Under the pieces are notes generated by a model, which was given only the letters and a program-made list of their open reading frames with translations, was not told the origin of the DNA and searched no databases. A DNA stretch of 49,802 bases from Deltaproteobacteria bacterium (lineage in GTDB: Bacteria; Desulfobacterota; GWC2-55-46; DRQE01): the NCBI GenBank assembly GCA_024278765.1, contig JAJRSM010000106.1, positions 1-49,802 on the forward strand, written 5' to 3'. Below, piece by piece: positions 26,720-35,298 of the stretch (positions within the stretch are counted from its first letter, which is position 1; each line of letters begins with the position of its first letter). Made by a program: the position numbers and the translations under genes.

Positions 26720-26920
26720 ATGAAAGAAAAAATAGTACAGATAGAAAAAGGCAAAGAAGGCATCGCACTTCCAGCCGATTTTCTACGCTACCTAGAACTG
26801 ATCCCAGGTGCCGAGGTCGAGGTCAAACTCGACAAAGATAAAAAATGGATACTTGTACGCCCCCTGCATGCAGAAGATTTTCTCGATCACTTCAAAGACG
26901 CCATCGACTCTATGTCTTAG
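26720..26920 (+). CDS. AbrB/SpoVT-type DNA-binding protein
   Basis: A 66-residue protein with the swapped-hairpin AbrB fold pattern (GIALPADFLRYLEL, then PGAEVEVKLD and KWILVRPL). Such proteins are transition-state regulators or antitoxins. No toxin-like frame follows; downstream there is only repeat DNA. It therefore appears to be an orphan regulator or a relic of a toxin-antitoxin pair. GGAGG stands seven bases before the ATG. It is divergent from the HAMP gene. Confidence 0.75.
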   Translation: MKEKIVQIEKGKEGIALPADFLRYLELIPGAEVEVKLDKDKKWILVRPLHAEDFLDHFKDAIDSMS

Positions 26921-26928
26921 TACTGCAT

Positions 26929-27180
26929 ACCACCTGCGGTGGGGCAGACCTGCGGTCGGGCAGAAGCCATTAACTAAATTCCGTGCTATGCAGGACTAGA
27001 CACTACCTACAAAGCCTTGGTCTCCGGTGCAACCGGATGCCTCGCCGCATGGGGCTGCATACAGCATATTTATTAATATAATTTCTTGCTACGCACGGCA
27101 CGTAACTTCCTAATGATCTTTGCGACAAAGTCGCTTTGCCTCCGGTGCAACCGGGTGCTCGCCGCACGGCAAAATTCAGG
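26929..27180. repeat. Mosaic hairpin repeat, copy C
   Basis: It begins with stems CCACC-TGC-GGTGG (26930-26942) and GACC-TGC-GGTC (26947-26957). After about 65 bp come CCGGT-GCA-ACCGG (27024-27036), the shared core ending CACGGCACGTAACTTCC, then GCGAC-AAA-GTCGC (27122-27134), a second CCGGT-GCA-ACCGG (27142-27154) and GCCG-CA-CGGC (27161-27170). Confidence 0.75.
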
Positions 27181-27220
27181 TTGAGGAAATTAGCCTACAA
27201 TAAGAAAAAACTATCTTGAC

Positions 27221-27375
27221 AGACTTTGCCGCCCCGCATGGGGCTGCGTATAGCATATTTATCAATATGATTTCTTGCTACGCACAATACGGAACTTCCT
27301 AATGGTCTTTGCGACGAAGTCGCTTTGCCTCCGGTGCAACCGGTGCCGCCCCGCATGGGGCTGCGTACAGGACTA
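27221..27375. repeat. Mosaic hairpin repeat, copy D
   Basis: CCCC-GCAT-GGGG (27232-27243), the shared core GCATATTTATCAATATGATT … GGAACTTCCTAATGG, GCGAC-GAA-GTCGC (27311-27323), CCGGT-GCA-ACCGG (27331-27343) and a second CCCC-GCAT-GGGG (27349-27360). It is in the same orientation as copy C. Confidence 0.75.
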
Positions 27376-27387
27376 AAACACCTGTCA

Positions 27388-27406
27388 CCCTGAACTTGTT
27401 TCAGGG
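27388..27406. repeat. CCCTGAA hairpin
   Basis: CCCTGAACTTGTTTCAGGG, with a near-identical counterpart at 49569-49587 and relatives at 18595-18684. A dispersed short palindrome family. Confidence 0.65.
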
Positions 27407-27418
27407 TCTGTCTTTTCT

Positions 27419-27464
27419 AAAAAACTAAGTACGTCATGCTGAAATAAATTCAGCATGACGTACT
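27419..27464 (-). terminator. Perfect 16-bp hairpin with T-run, likely metF terminator
   Basis: AGTACGTCATGCTGAA (27428-27443) pairs perfectly with 27449-27464 around an ATAAA loop. On the minus strand it is followed by TAG and six T (27419-27424). It lies 35 bp downstream of the metF stop. The inner GCTGAA/TTCAGC arms belong to the CCTGAA hairpin family, so a dispersed repeat seems to have become the terminator. Confidence 0.65.
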
Positions 27465-27498
27465 GGTTATATTTTCAACCCTACTGCGGCACATAGAG

Positions 27499-28377
27499 CT
27501 AGGAGAGTGCTATTATCTTCGGCACGCTTGATTCCTGACTCATCGCCATTATATGCGCACCGTGGCAGTACCCCTTAAGCTCGTGTATCTGACGCGCTGC
27601 GATCTCTATGCCTTTTTCCAGCTGATCCGGCGCGGCATCGACCTCATCAATAAGGGCCTGCGGCACCATCACACCGGGGACATTTTTATTTAGAAAATGC
27701 GCCATCTTCGAGGACTTCAACAGCAGAATACCTGCCAGAATCTTCGCACCTGTTTTTTCTGCACCATCAAAGAAACGCTTAAACCGGTCCATGTCATATA
27801 CTGCCTGGCTCTGAAAGAACTTGGCTCCGGCCCTGATCTTCTTATCGAATTTAATCTGCTCGGTATCGAAAGGATCTGCCTCCGGCGATACAACGGCCCC
27901 TGTAAAAAAGTCTGTACCCCCGCGCAGTTCGCGCCCTTTAAGCGAGATACCACTATTGGCCCTAGTTATCGTCTCAACCAACTGAACGACATCGAGATCA
28001 AAGACGGGCTTTGCCTCGCGATGGTCTCCGCAGTTTACGTGGTCGCCTGTGAGAGCCAGAATATTTTTAACCCCAAGCGTCCACGCCCCCATAAGATCCG
28101 ATTGTAGAGCAAGCCTGTTACGGTCGCGGCAAGTCAGCTGATATACCGGCTCTAGCCCTTCTCGCACGAGTATCGCCGAGGCAGCCAGGCTTGATAGCCT
28201 CATAACCGCGCGCTGGTTATCGGTAACATTAGCCGCAACAACGTGGTCTTTGAGCATCCGAGCTTTCTCAATAAAATGCTCTACATCAGTACCTCTTGGC
28301 GGACATATCTCGGCGGTTATAGCAAAATCACCGCTCTCTAATTTTTTCTGAAAATTACTCTTTTCTGCTTCTTCCAT
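27499..28377 (-). CDS. metF: Methylenetetrahydrofolate reductase (MetF-like)
   Basis: A flavoprotein reducing 5,10-methylene-THF to 5-methyl-THF for methionine synthesis or C1 metabolism. The 292-residue TIM barrel has ITAEICPPRGTD at strand 1 (active-site Glu), the folate/FAD segments NVTDNQR and QLTCRDRNR, LALTGDH, and FFTGAVVSPEADPF followed by GAKFFQSQAVYD. This is the short bacterial type, without the eukaryotic regulatory domain. In anaerobes such genes often pair with metV for the Wood-Ljungdahl route; no metV is next to it here. It is the last gene of the purine cluster, 41 bp after purQ, which fits a shared need for folate one-carbon units. The ATG at 28377 follows AAGGTG. Confidence 0.88.
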   Translation of the reverse strand: MEEAEKSNFQKKLESGDFAITAEICPPRGTDVEHFIEKARMLKDHVVAANVTDNQRAVMRLSSLAASAILVREGLEPVYQLTCRDRNRLALQSDLMGAWTLGVKNILALTGDHVNCGDHREAKPVFDLDVVQLVETITRANSGISLKGRELRGGTDFFTGAVVSPEADPFDTEQIKFDKKIRAGAKFFQSQAVYDMDRFKRFFDGAEKTGAKILAGILLLKSSKMAHFLNKNVPGVMVPQALIDEVDAAPDQLEKGIEIAARQIHELKGYCHGAHIMAMSQESSVPKIIALS

Positions 28378-28418
28378 TTATATAACACCTTAGATTTTAT
28401 ATTACAGGCATAATGCCC

Positions 28419-29108
28419 TTAGGCAAATGAGGTTATTATCGACTCAAACATGCCCTTGCCATCAGTATTACCAAGGGCCAGTTCACTGGCCCTCTCCGGG
28501 TGCGGCATAAGGCCCAGCACATTGCCAGTGGCATTTGTAATACCAGCGATATTACCGAGAGAACCATTAGGGTTCGCCTCTGGCGATAGATCTCCCTTTG
28601 CCGTCGAATACCTAAAGAGCACACATCCGTTATCTTCTAGCTCTTTGATCGTCTCGGGGCTCGCAAAGTAATTACCATCGGCGTGAGCTACGGGTATACT
28701 CAAGACCTCGTTATCTTTATAGGCCGAAGTAAAGGCACTCTGGCTACTCTCTACCCTTACGTCTACGTTCTTACAGATAAACTTTAGCGCACGGTTTCTC
28801 ATCAATACGCCCGGTAAGAGCCCGGCCTCGCAGAGTATCTGAAAGCCATTACAGATACCAAGCACAAGCCCACCTGCTGCGGCAAAACGGCCGACCTCTG
28901 CCATAATCGGAGAGAAGCGGGCGATAGAGCCTGTACGCAGATAATCGCCATAAGAAAAACCACCTGGCAGGATCACGCAGTCAAAGCCCTCAAGTGAGCA
29001 GTCCTTATGCCAGACGTATTCAGCCTCTTGCCCCATCACGTGCTTGACCACATGGTAACAGTCATGGTCGCAGTTAGAACCGGGAAATACTATAATCGCA
29101 AACTTCAT
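28419..29108 (-). CDS. purQ: Phosphoribosylformylglycinamidine synthase, glutaminase subunit
   Basis: Supplies ammonia from glutamine to PurL in step four of purine synthesis, forming a complex with PurL and PurS. It is a 229-residue class I amidotransferase with the nucleophile Cys86 in GICNGFQ and the His/Glu pair near the C-terminus in [17 protein letters not shown] at the start and [11 protein letters not shown] are family signatures. It begins two bases after the purS stop. purL is not in the window. Confidence 0.96.
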   Translation of the reverse strand: MKFAIIVFPGSNCDHDCYHVVKHVMGQEAEYVWHKDCSLEGFDCVILPGGFSYGDYLRTGSIARFSPIMAEVGRFAAAGGLVLGICNGFQILCEAGLLPGVLMRNRALKFICKNVDVRVESSQSAFTSAYKDNEVLSIPVAHADGNYFASPETIKELEDNGCVLFRYSTAKGDLSPEANPNGSLGNIAGITNATGNVLGLMPHPERASELALGNTDGKGMFESIITSFA

Positions 29109-29110
29109 AA

Positions 29111-29353
29111 CTACTCGGCCACCTCTACTCGGTAGTCTTCAATAACCGGGTTGGCCAGAAGACTCTTGCACATCTCGGTTACCCGCGCCTTGGCCTCTTC
29201 CGGTGTTGCGGCATCGACCTCAAGCTCCATAAAACGCCCGATACGCAGGTCTTTGAGTTCTTTAAAGTCAAGACTGCCAAGAGCGTCCATAACTGCCCTG
29301 CCCTGAATATCAAGGACGCCGTTTTTAAGTGTTACATATACATTAGCCTTCAT
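29111..29353 (-). CDS. purS: Phosphoribosylformylglycinamidine synthase subunit PurS
   Basis: An 80-residue small subunit that bridges PurQ and the small type of PurL and helps form the ammonia channel. Characteristic segments are [20 protein letters not shown] at the start and [12 protein letters not shown] at the end. Its presence means the organism uses the three-subunit enzyme rather than the long single-chain PurL. It sits just ahead of purQ. Confidence 0.95.
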   Translation of the reverse strand: MKANVYVTLKNGVLDIQGRAVMDALGSLDFKELKDLRIGRFMELEVDAATPEEAKARVTEMCKSLLANPVIEDYRVEVAE

Positions 29354-29397
29354 TGTGAGCTCTCCAGACCGCTCCGGGCGGTACGTAACTTAATTAA

Positions 29398-29925
29398 TTA
29401 TAGCCTGTTTATCTTAAACTGCAGGTAAAATATCTGAAATAAGAAGGTAAGTATCCAAGAGAGCTCTACCTCACGCCCAAGATGTCCTACGTAATGGTCA
29501 ATCAGGACTCGCCGAAGCTTAAAGGTCTGGATCAAGACCACAATATTGACAGCAAAACCCAAAATATTAGAGGTATTCAGGAGTCGCAGCGTAAAGGTCT
29601 GGTCAAGGCCTGCACCGGCAAAGGCCAGATAAAAGACTATCGTAATATTTACAATACAGCCTGCGATAATAAAACCAAAAATCCCCTGCCCGAACTTATG
29701 CTCCGACCTAAAGCTATTGAAGATCTCCAGCCTCTTTATAAACCAGTAAGCCGTATAGACCCCACCGGTTATAACGGTCAGGACTATTAACTTCACAACA
29801 GGCATCTTATCGAGAGTAAAGGACTGCATCTTTAAACCTGTCTCCTCGCCACAGCTCGTACAGGCCCTGGCCCAGCTATTATTAAAGCTGCCACACTTTG
29901 TACAATGAAGCTCACCTTTTACCAT
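29398..29925 (-). CDS. Membrane protein with N-terminal zinc ribbon (DUF4234-like)
   Basis: A 175-residue protein. The N-terminus has two CxxC knuckles (C8/C11 and C22/C25: CTKCG and CTSCG), a rubredoxin-like zinc ribbon, followed by a membrane domain of about four helices opening with KLIVLTVITGGVYTAYWFIK, as in DUF4234 proteins. It lies between purC and purS on the same strand, 44 bp before purS, so it is probably cotranscribed with the purine genes, although no purine role is known. GGAGG stands 12 bases before the ATG. Confidence 0.72.
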   Translation of the reverse strand: MVKGELHCTKCGSFNNSWARACTSCGEETGLKMQSFTLDKMPVVKLIVLTVITGGVYTAYWFIKRLEIFNSFRSEHKFGQGIFGFIIAGCIVNITIVFYLAFAGAGLDQTFTLRLLNTSNILGFAVNIVVLIQTFKLRRVLIDHYVGHLGREVELSWILTFLFQIFYLQFKINRL

Positions 29926-30022
29926 ACTACACTACGCCTCCAAAGACTTCTCTCTAACTATATACCATCTTGATTCTCATGCAGCACCATATCCGAGCAA
30001 ACTCGCGTCGTAGCCACTAAAG

Positions 30023-30742
30023 CTACTCCATGACCTTATTAAGGACCTTTTCGTAGGCCTCTTCAATCCCGCCGAGATCCTGCCTAAACCTGTCTTTATC
30101 CAGCTTCTCGTTTGTTCCCTTCTCCCAGAGCCTACACCCGTCCGGTGTTATCTCATCAGCAAGCAAGACCTCGCCCTTGAACCGACCAAACTCCAGCTTA
30201 TAGTCCACAAGCGTTATCCCACGCTCACCAAAGAACTTTGAGAGAAGATCGTTGATCTTAAGTGCCGTATCCCCTATGTACTTCATCTCTTCAGGCGTTG
30301 CATACTCAAAGGCATAGATTATCGACTCGCAGATAAATGGATCGCCAAGGTCGTCGTCTTTGTAGCAATATTCGAGGATCGGCTGCTTAAGGACTATGCC
30401 TTCTTTTATGCCAAGCCTTCTACAGATACTTCCAGCCGTAATGTTACGCACAATCACCTCAACCGGGATTATCTCCAGATGCTTTGTAATGGATTCACGC
30501 TCGCTAATCTGCTCCACAAAATGGGTCTTTATACCCTCACCTTCGAGATATTTAAATATTACCGCCGAGACGGTGTTATTTACCACGCCCTTATTATTAA
30601 TAGTCCCTTTCTTTTCGCCATCAAATGCCGTTGCGTCGTCTTTGAAGTACTGAACCACATAATCAGGATCATCTGTCGCAAATAAAACCTTTGCCTTACC
30701 TTCATAAAGTTGTTCTTTTTTCTCAAACTTGCTCGTAGCCAT
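30023..30742 (-). CDS. purC: Phosphoribosylaminoimidazole-succinocarboxamide synthase
   Basis: Joins aspartate to CAIR with ATP to form SAICAR in purine synthesis. The 239-residue single-domain form has the family start (QLYEGKAKVLFATDD), KDDATAFDGEKKG, VEVIVRNITAGSICRR and TLVDYKLEFGRF, followed by DEITPDGCRLW. AGGAGG precedes the ATG at 30742. It follows purB by 48 bp, so consecutive purine steps are encoded together. Confidence 0.97.
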   Translation of the reverse strand: MATSKFEKKEQLYEGKAKVLFATDDPDYVVQYFKDDATAFDGEKKGTINNKGVVNNTVSAVIFKYLEGEGIKTHFVEQISERESITKHLEIIPVEVIVRNITAGSICRRLGIKEGIVLKQPILEYCYKDDDLGDPFICESIIYAFEYATPEEMKYIGDTALKINDLLSKFFGERGITLVDYKLEFGRFKGEVLLADEITPDGCRLWEKGTNEKLDKDRFRQDLGGIEEAYEKVLNKVME

Positions 30743-30790
30743 ATATAGGCCTCCTTGAAATTAACGCTCCACCCTTTACTACTTTGCGCG

Positions 30791-32101
30791 TTATTTTTTA
30801 TTCTTCTTAAATACCCGATCAAAGATATAATCGACGTTATGTATATATAGCTTAAGGTCAAAACACGACCTGAGATCCTCTTCTTTTACGACACTAGTGA
30901 CCTGCTCATCACTAAGGAGCATATCCAGGAAATGATCATCATCACTACCCTTCCAAGCCTTCATTGCATTACGCTGCGTAGCGCTATAAGCATCTTCGCG
31001 CGAGAGCCCGCCTTCGGCGAGCTTCAGGAGCACGCGCTGAGAAAATACAAGCCCCTTTGAACGCTCTATATTGGCCTGCATATTCTTGGGAAAGACAACC
31101 AGATTTTCTATTAATCCGGTAAGCCTTACCAGCATAAAGTCAGTAAGGATTGTAGCATCCGGGCCGATTATTCTCTCAACCGATGAATGACTTATATCAC
31201 GCTCGTGCCAGAGTGCTATATTCTCCATCGCCATACTACCATAACCCCGCACTAACCTTGCGAGCCCCGTGAGGTTCTCCGAGGCTATCGGGTTACGCTT
31301 ATGAGGCATCGCGGAAGAACCCTTCTGCCCTTTTGTAAAGGACTCCTCGGCCTCTGCGACCTCGGTGCGCTGGAGGTGCCTGACCTCAACGGCTATCTTC
31401 TCTACGCTCGATGCGATTATCGCAAGGGTCGTAAAAAATTCTGCGTGACGGTCTCGCTGGACGACCTGCGTGGCGACCGGCTCCGGGACTAACTTCAGCT
31501 TTTTCAAGACGTATCTTTCAATATAAGGATCAATATTAGCAAATGTCCCGACAGCACCCGATAGCTTTCCGCAGGCAATCGTTGCGCGAGCGGCCTTCAT
31601 GCGCTCAAGATTTCTGCCAAACTCTTCGTAATACAGGGCCATCTTCAGACCAAAGGTCGTGGGTTCTGCGTGTATACCATGAGAGCGTCCCATCATTACG
31701 GTCTTTTTGTGCTGGAGGGCTCTCTTTTTAAGAGCCTTCATCAAAACCTTTATATCGGCTATGATTATATCGGCGGCCTCTGTTAGAAGTAAAGCTAATG
31801 AGGTATCGAGAATATCGGAAGATGTAAGCCCGATATGAACGTAACGGGAGTCCTCACCAATATAGTCGGAGACTGATGTTAGAAATGCAATGACGTCATG
31901 CTTGACGGTCTTTTCTATCTCATCAATGCGTGCAACGTCAAAGCTTGCCTTCTTCTGAATACGATTTAGGGCCGCCTTTGGTATCCTGCCCTTCTTTGCC
32001 CAGGCCTCGCAGGCAGCAAGCTCAACATCCAACCACTTCTGGTAACGGTTCTGATCCTCCCAAACGCGTCCCATTTTTTCTCTAGTATAACGCTCTATCA
32101 A
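30791..32101 (-). CDS. purB: Adenylosuccinate lyase
   Basis: Removes fumarate from SAICAR and from adenylosuccinate. The fumarase/aspartase superfamily signature SSAMPHKRNP is intact, the general-acid/base histidines appear in TSSDILDTS … RSHGIHAEP, and the 436-residue length is normal. The start is TTG at 32099-32101, fixed by homology (M-I-E-R-Y-T-R) and by GGAGGT eight bases upstream. Only two bases separate it from the ZIP transporter stop, so the ribosome site lies inside the transporter gene. Confidence 0.96.
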   Translation of the reverse strand: MIERYTREKMGRVWEDQNRYQKWLDVELAACEAWAKKGRIPKAALNRIQKKASFDVARIDEIEKTVKHDVIAFLTSVSDYIGEDSRYVHIGLTSSDILDTSLALLLTEAADIIIADIKVLMKALKKRALQHKKTVMMGRSHGIHAEPTTFGLKMALYYEEFGRNLERMKAARATIACGKLSGAVGTFANIDPYIERYVLKKLKLVPEPVATQVVQRDRHAEFFTTLAIIASSVEKIAVEVRHLQRTEVAEAEESFTKGQKGSSAMPHKRNPIASENLTGLARLVRGYGSMAMENIALWHERDISHSSVERIIGPDATILTDFMLVRLTGLIENLVVFPKNMQANIERSKGLVFSQRVLLKLAEGGLSREDAYSATQRNAMKAWKGSDDDHFLDMLLSDEQVTSVVKEEDLRSCFDLKLYIHNVDYIFDRVFKKNKK

Positions 32102-32103
32102 CT

Positions 32104-32838
32104 CTAGTGACCTCCAACATATTCAGTGACTAAATATACCAAACCAACACCGATCAATACAAGCAGTATATTAGCCCTTGATGTATTCTTGTGCGTCTCA
32201 GGTAGCAGATCGGATGCCCCTATATATATAAAAGAACCGGCTGAGAATGCCAACATAAAGCCAAGCGTAGTATCATCTACACTCTTAACAAAGAAATGCG
32301 CACATACAGCCCCCACAACCGTTGCCATAGCGACTATCCAGCCCATCACCAGCATCCTCGTTCTGGAGTAACCGGCATGAAAGAGCAAGGCCGTAACCGT
32401 AATACCGACCGGAACCCTATGCAGAAGTATCGCAAGGGCAGCGGCTATACCAACCTCAAAACCAGCCTCGAAACTAACACCGATGGCTATACCATCAACG
32501 AGCGAATGCGCTGAAATACCGATAAAGGTCGGCAACCCCAGTCGGTGCGTCTCGCAGACGTCCTCGTGGCAGGTATGGATCGCCACGGTATGCTCTAGTA
32601 TATAAAAACCTATAATAGTAAATAAAACAACCGACAGGGCACTATCGTAGAACTCCATACCCTCCGGGATCATATGCGTAAAGGCTACTGTTAAGATGAC
32701 GCCTGCTGAAAAGCTCAGGAAATAAACGGCATTTTTCTGGGCCCACTTTTCCTTTATAAAAAGGATATAAACGCCTACAAGGGTCGCCCCTCCGGCAATG
32801 ATACTATAAAATAAAGTATTTGCAAATTCTTCACTCAT
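32104..32838 (-). CDS. ZIP-family metal transporter
   Basis: A 244-residue inner-membrane carrier with about eight helices that imports divalent metal, probably zinc or iron. Metal-site motifs of helices IV and V are present: HSLVDG and HRVPVG. A cytoplasmic loop rich in His and Cys (HTCHEDVCETH) could handle metal. It is the first gene of the purine run and lies two bases before purB; the link may be only transcriptional. A GAGGGG ribosome site precedes the ATG. Confidence 0.88.
   Translation of the reverse strand: MSEEFANTLFYSIIAGGATLVGVYILFIKEKWAQKNAVYFLSFSAGVILTVAFTHMIPEGMEFYDSALSVVLFTIIGFYILEHTVAIHTCHEDVCETHRLGLPTFIGISAHSLVDGIAIGVSFEAGFEVGIAAALAILLHRVPVGITVTALLFHAGYSRTRMLVMGWIVAMATVVGAVCAHFFVKSVDDTTLGFMLAFSAGSFIYIGASDLLPETHKNTSRANILLVLIGVGLVYLVTEYVGGH
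32110..32115 (-). promoter_or_regulatory. Shine-Dalgarno supporting the TTG start of purB
   Basis: GGAGGT on the minus strand, eight bases before TTG, within the last codons of the ZIP transporter gene (GTT GGA GGT CAC TAG). Confidence 0.75.
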
Positions 32839-33076
32839 GAAAAAAGATCCCCTCGTTTTAGCTGATTATCCGCATAAATATAGCTGGATAAAAGTCACCT
32901 GCCGATGACCAAAGCAATATATTAGCATCTCATAAAAACCATTATATTTCAAGATATTCAGGGCTAGGAAAGAGTAATACAAAAGAACAAAGTAAGACAG
33001 AGAAAGGACCGTGGGGCAACCTTTTATTCTTTAATATCAATGGATTAGTAAGGCTCTGCGCTGCAAATCGTAACTA

Positions 33077-33505
33077 CTACAGTGCTTCATGATTATAAAT
33101 CTGGTACTTCGGGCCGAGAAATGCCTTGATAGCCTCGAGCCGACGCCTGCCTATGCCCTCTACGCCTCGCAGCTCATCTATCGATCTAAAGCTACCAAGC
33201 TCTACTCTATGCTCGATTATACGTGCCGCAAGGCCGCGCCCGATTCCAGGCAGGAGCATCAACCCCTCCTTGTCAAAAGTATTGATGTCGATTCGCCCGG
33301 TCATTATAAAACGCTCGGTACTTGTAATACTAGATAAGGATCTGGCAGAATCTTCCGGCACTTTTATTTGGAGAAAAACAGAAGGATAGAGCTTTACTAG
33401 AAAGACCCCGATAAAAACAAAAAAAAGCAGAATAAAGGCTGCGTAACGATACCTGACGGACGTAGCACCCTGCGAAGGACTCTCTACTCCAGAACCTGCG
33501 GCCAT
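33077..33505 (-). CDS. ComEA-like helix-hairpin-helix protein
   Basis: A 142-residue protein with one membrane helix (about 21-39) and a C-terminal double helix-hairpin-helix domain (GRIDINTFDKEGLMLLPGIG, then SIDELRGVEGIGRRRLEAI) of the ComEA/YbaV family. ComEA is the periplasmic double-stranded DNA receptor for transformation and would deliver DNA to ComEC, encoded at 8.5-11 kb. It is placed five bases after cimA, an operon neighbour with no metabolic link. The long N-terminal linker is usual for anchored forms. Confidence 0.85.
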   Translation of the reverse strand: MAAGSGVESPSQGATSVRYRYAAFILLFFVFIGVFLVKLYPSVFLQIKVPEDSARSLSSITSTERFIMTGRIDINTFDKEGLMLLPGIGRGLAARIIEHRVELGSFRSIDELRGVEGIGRRRLEAIKAFLGPKYQIYNHEAL

Positions 33506-33510
33506 ATAAC

Positions 33511-35109
33511 CTACCTTTTCTTTGTTTGCTTTGTTTTCTTATCCTTAAACAGCTTGTACTCAATGCTATCGACAAGTGCTCGCCAGCTGGCCTCGATTAC
33601 ATTTTCAGAGACACCGACCGTACCCCACTTATCCACTCCGTCGCCGCTCTCGACCAGAACGCGCACCTTTGAGTCCGTACCCTTTGCACCTTCTATGACC
33701 CGCACCTTAAAGTCCAGCAGCCTTACGTCCTTAAGTGCAGGATAGAAACGTTCAAGGGCTTTACGCAGTGCCTTATCAAGGGCATTTACAGGACCGTTGC
33801 CCTCTGCTGCCGTATGCTCCTCTACGCCGTCGACCTCCAGACGTATCGTCGCCTCTGCGTAAGGCAGGTTGCCATCGGCCTCCTTCTCATCTATCACACG
33901 AAAACCCAGCAAGGTGAAATATTTTTCTTTCTTTTTAAAGGCCTTCTGGAGTAGCAACTCAAAGCTCGCCTCCGCACCTTCGTACTGATAACCCTGGTTT
34001 TCAAGCTCTTTAAGCTCGACCAGAAGCCCCTTTACTTCAGGCGAGCCGCTATCTATATCAAGGCCATATTCCTTTGCCTTATAGATAATATTCGAGCGGC
34101 CAGATAAGTCCGAAACCAGCACACGCTGGCGATTACCAACAAGTTCCGGGCTGATATGCTCATAGGTCTCAGGGTTCTTCATAACAGCACTTACGTGGAT
34201 ACCACCTTTATGAGCAAATGCGCTCTCGCCGACATAGGGCTGATGCTTGCGCCTAGGCAGGTTCGCCATTTCATAGACAAACTGCGAGGTCTCGCGAAGC
34301 CTCTTCATCTGTTTCGCACTCAGGCAACTCCGCCCCATCTTTAACTGCAATGCCGGGATTACCGAACTTAGATTAGCGTTACCACACCTCTCACCAAAGC
34401 CATTGACCGTCCCCTGCACATGCACCGCACCTTCTTTAACGGCAGTAAGGGTATTGGCTACGGCAGTCTCAGTATCATTATGGGCGTGTATACCAAGCGG
34501 TACTGTAAGCTCTCCCCGAAGTTCGCCGTAAACACGTGAGACCTCAAAGGGCAGAACCCCGCCGTTGGTATCACAGAGGACAAGGCAATCCGCGCCGCCA
34601 TCCTGCGCGGCCTTTAGAGATTTAAGAGCATACTCCGGGTCGTCTTTAAAGCCGTCAAAAAAGTGCTCGGCATCATAAAAGACAGTCCCCACCTTTTTTT
34701 TAAGGTAGCTTACGGTATCAAAGATCATAGCAAGGTTTTCTTCTAGAGAGACGCGCAGAGCAGTCTTTACGTGCAACTTCCAGCTCTTACCAAAGACCGT
34801 TATAGTCGTTGCGCCCGAGGCGAGCAGGGCCTTAACATTGGCATCATCCTTTGCGGCTACCTTGGCTCTTCTAGTAGATCCAAAGGCCGCAAGCTCGGAG
34901 TTCCTGAGCTTGATTTTTTTCATCTTCTCAAAAAACTCTATATCGCGTGGATTGCTTCCGGGCCAGCCGCCCTCGATATAATCCAGGCCGAGCTCGTCAA
35001 AGGCCCCGACAAGACGTACCTTATCCTCGACCGAGAAATTTATATCCTCGGCCTGCGTGCCGTCGCGAAGGGTAGTATCGTATAAGACTATTTTATTTTT
35101 TTTAGTCAT
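33511..35109 (-). CDS. cimA: (R)-citramalate synthase
   Basis: Condenses pyruvate and acetyl-CoA to (R)-citramalate, giving threonine-independent isoleucine synthesis. The DRE-TIM metallolyase barrel starts with [13 protein letters not shown] (metal Asp and catalytic Arg) and has the metal histidines in [11 protein letters not shown] and the [12 protein letters not shown] segment. A C-terminal LeuA-type regulatory domain follows (about 390-520). At 532 residues it matches the long CimA type rather than isopropylmalate synthase. The 3' end leads directly into the ComEA-like gene; upstream, a palindromic repeat separates it from lysC. Confidence 0.93.
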   Translation of the reverse strand: MTKKNKIVLYDTTLRDGTQAEDINFSVEDKVRLVGAFDELGLDYIEGGWPGSNPRDIEFFEKMKKIKLRNSELAAFGSTRRAKVAAKDDANVKALLASGATTITVFGKSWKLHVKTALRVSLEENLAMIFDTVSYLKKKVGTVFYDAEHFFDGFKDDPEYALKSLKAAQDGGADCLVLCDTNGGVLPFEVSRVYGELRGELTVPLGIHAHNDTETAVANTLTAVKEGAVHVQGTVNGFGERCGNANLSSVIPALQLKMGRSCLSAKQMKRLRETSQFVYEMANLPRRKHQPYVGESAFAHKGGIHVSAVMKNPETYEHISPELVGNRQRVLVSDLSGRSNIIYKAKEYGLDIDSGSPEVKGLLVELKELENQGYQYEGAEASFELLLQKAFKKKEKYFTLLGFRVIDEKEADGNLPYAEATIRLEVDGVEEHTAAEGNGPVNALDKALRKALERFYPALKDVRLLDFKVRVIEGAKGTDSKVRVLVESGDGVDKWGTVGVSENVIEASWRALVDSIEYKLFKDKKTKQTKKR

Positions 35110-35170
35110 AATAATCCTTTGAAGAACTGTGCCATTACTACAAGTCTTTACCTATATTGTCTTATCCCAA

Positions 35171-35294
35171 TTCATGCTCAGAAACGCTTCACATACTAGG
35201 AAGGATAGAAATTAAACCCGAAACGTACTTAAATAATACGTGAGGCTTCAAATCTAATATACCGACAACTTAGGTGAAGGTCTATGAGTGCGAA
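35171..35294. repeat. 124-bp palindromic element, copy 1 (3' end of lysC)
   Basis: It starts TTCATGCTCAGAAACGCTTC and ends GTCTATGAGTGCGAA, imperfect terminal inverted repeats of about 16 bp. The inside can pair further around the centre near ACGTACTTAAATAATACGTG. It ends five bases from the lysC stop. Copy 2 at 36867-36989 matches over nearly the whole length. Confidence 0.8.
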
Positions 35295-35298
35295 CAAA

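Larger units (their letters stand above)
26921..27498. other. Gene-free interval filled with hairpin repeats
   Basis: 578 bp between the convergent ends of the AbrB gene and metF. No protein-like frame with a ribosome site is present. The content is two mosaic repeat units plus CCTGAA-type hairpins, listed separately. Confidence 0.75.

Noticed and set aside
26720-26920. Toxin-antitoxin pair based on the AbrB-like protein
   Set aside because: No toxin-like gene lies within reach; downstream is repeat DNA and upstream is the HAMP gene on the other strand.
26921-27375. CRISPR-like array of short palindromes
   Set aside because: Stems are of several types, spacing is irregular, the sequence between them is itself repeated rather than unique, and no cas genes are present.
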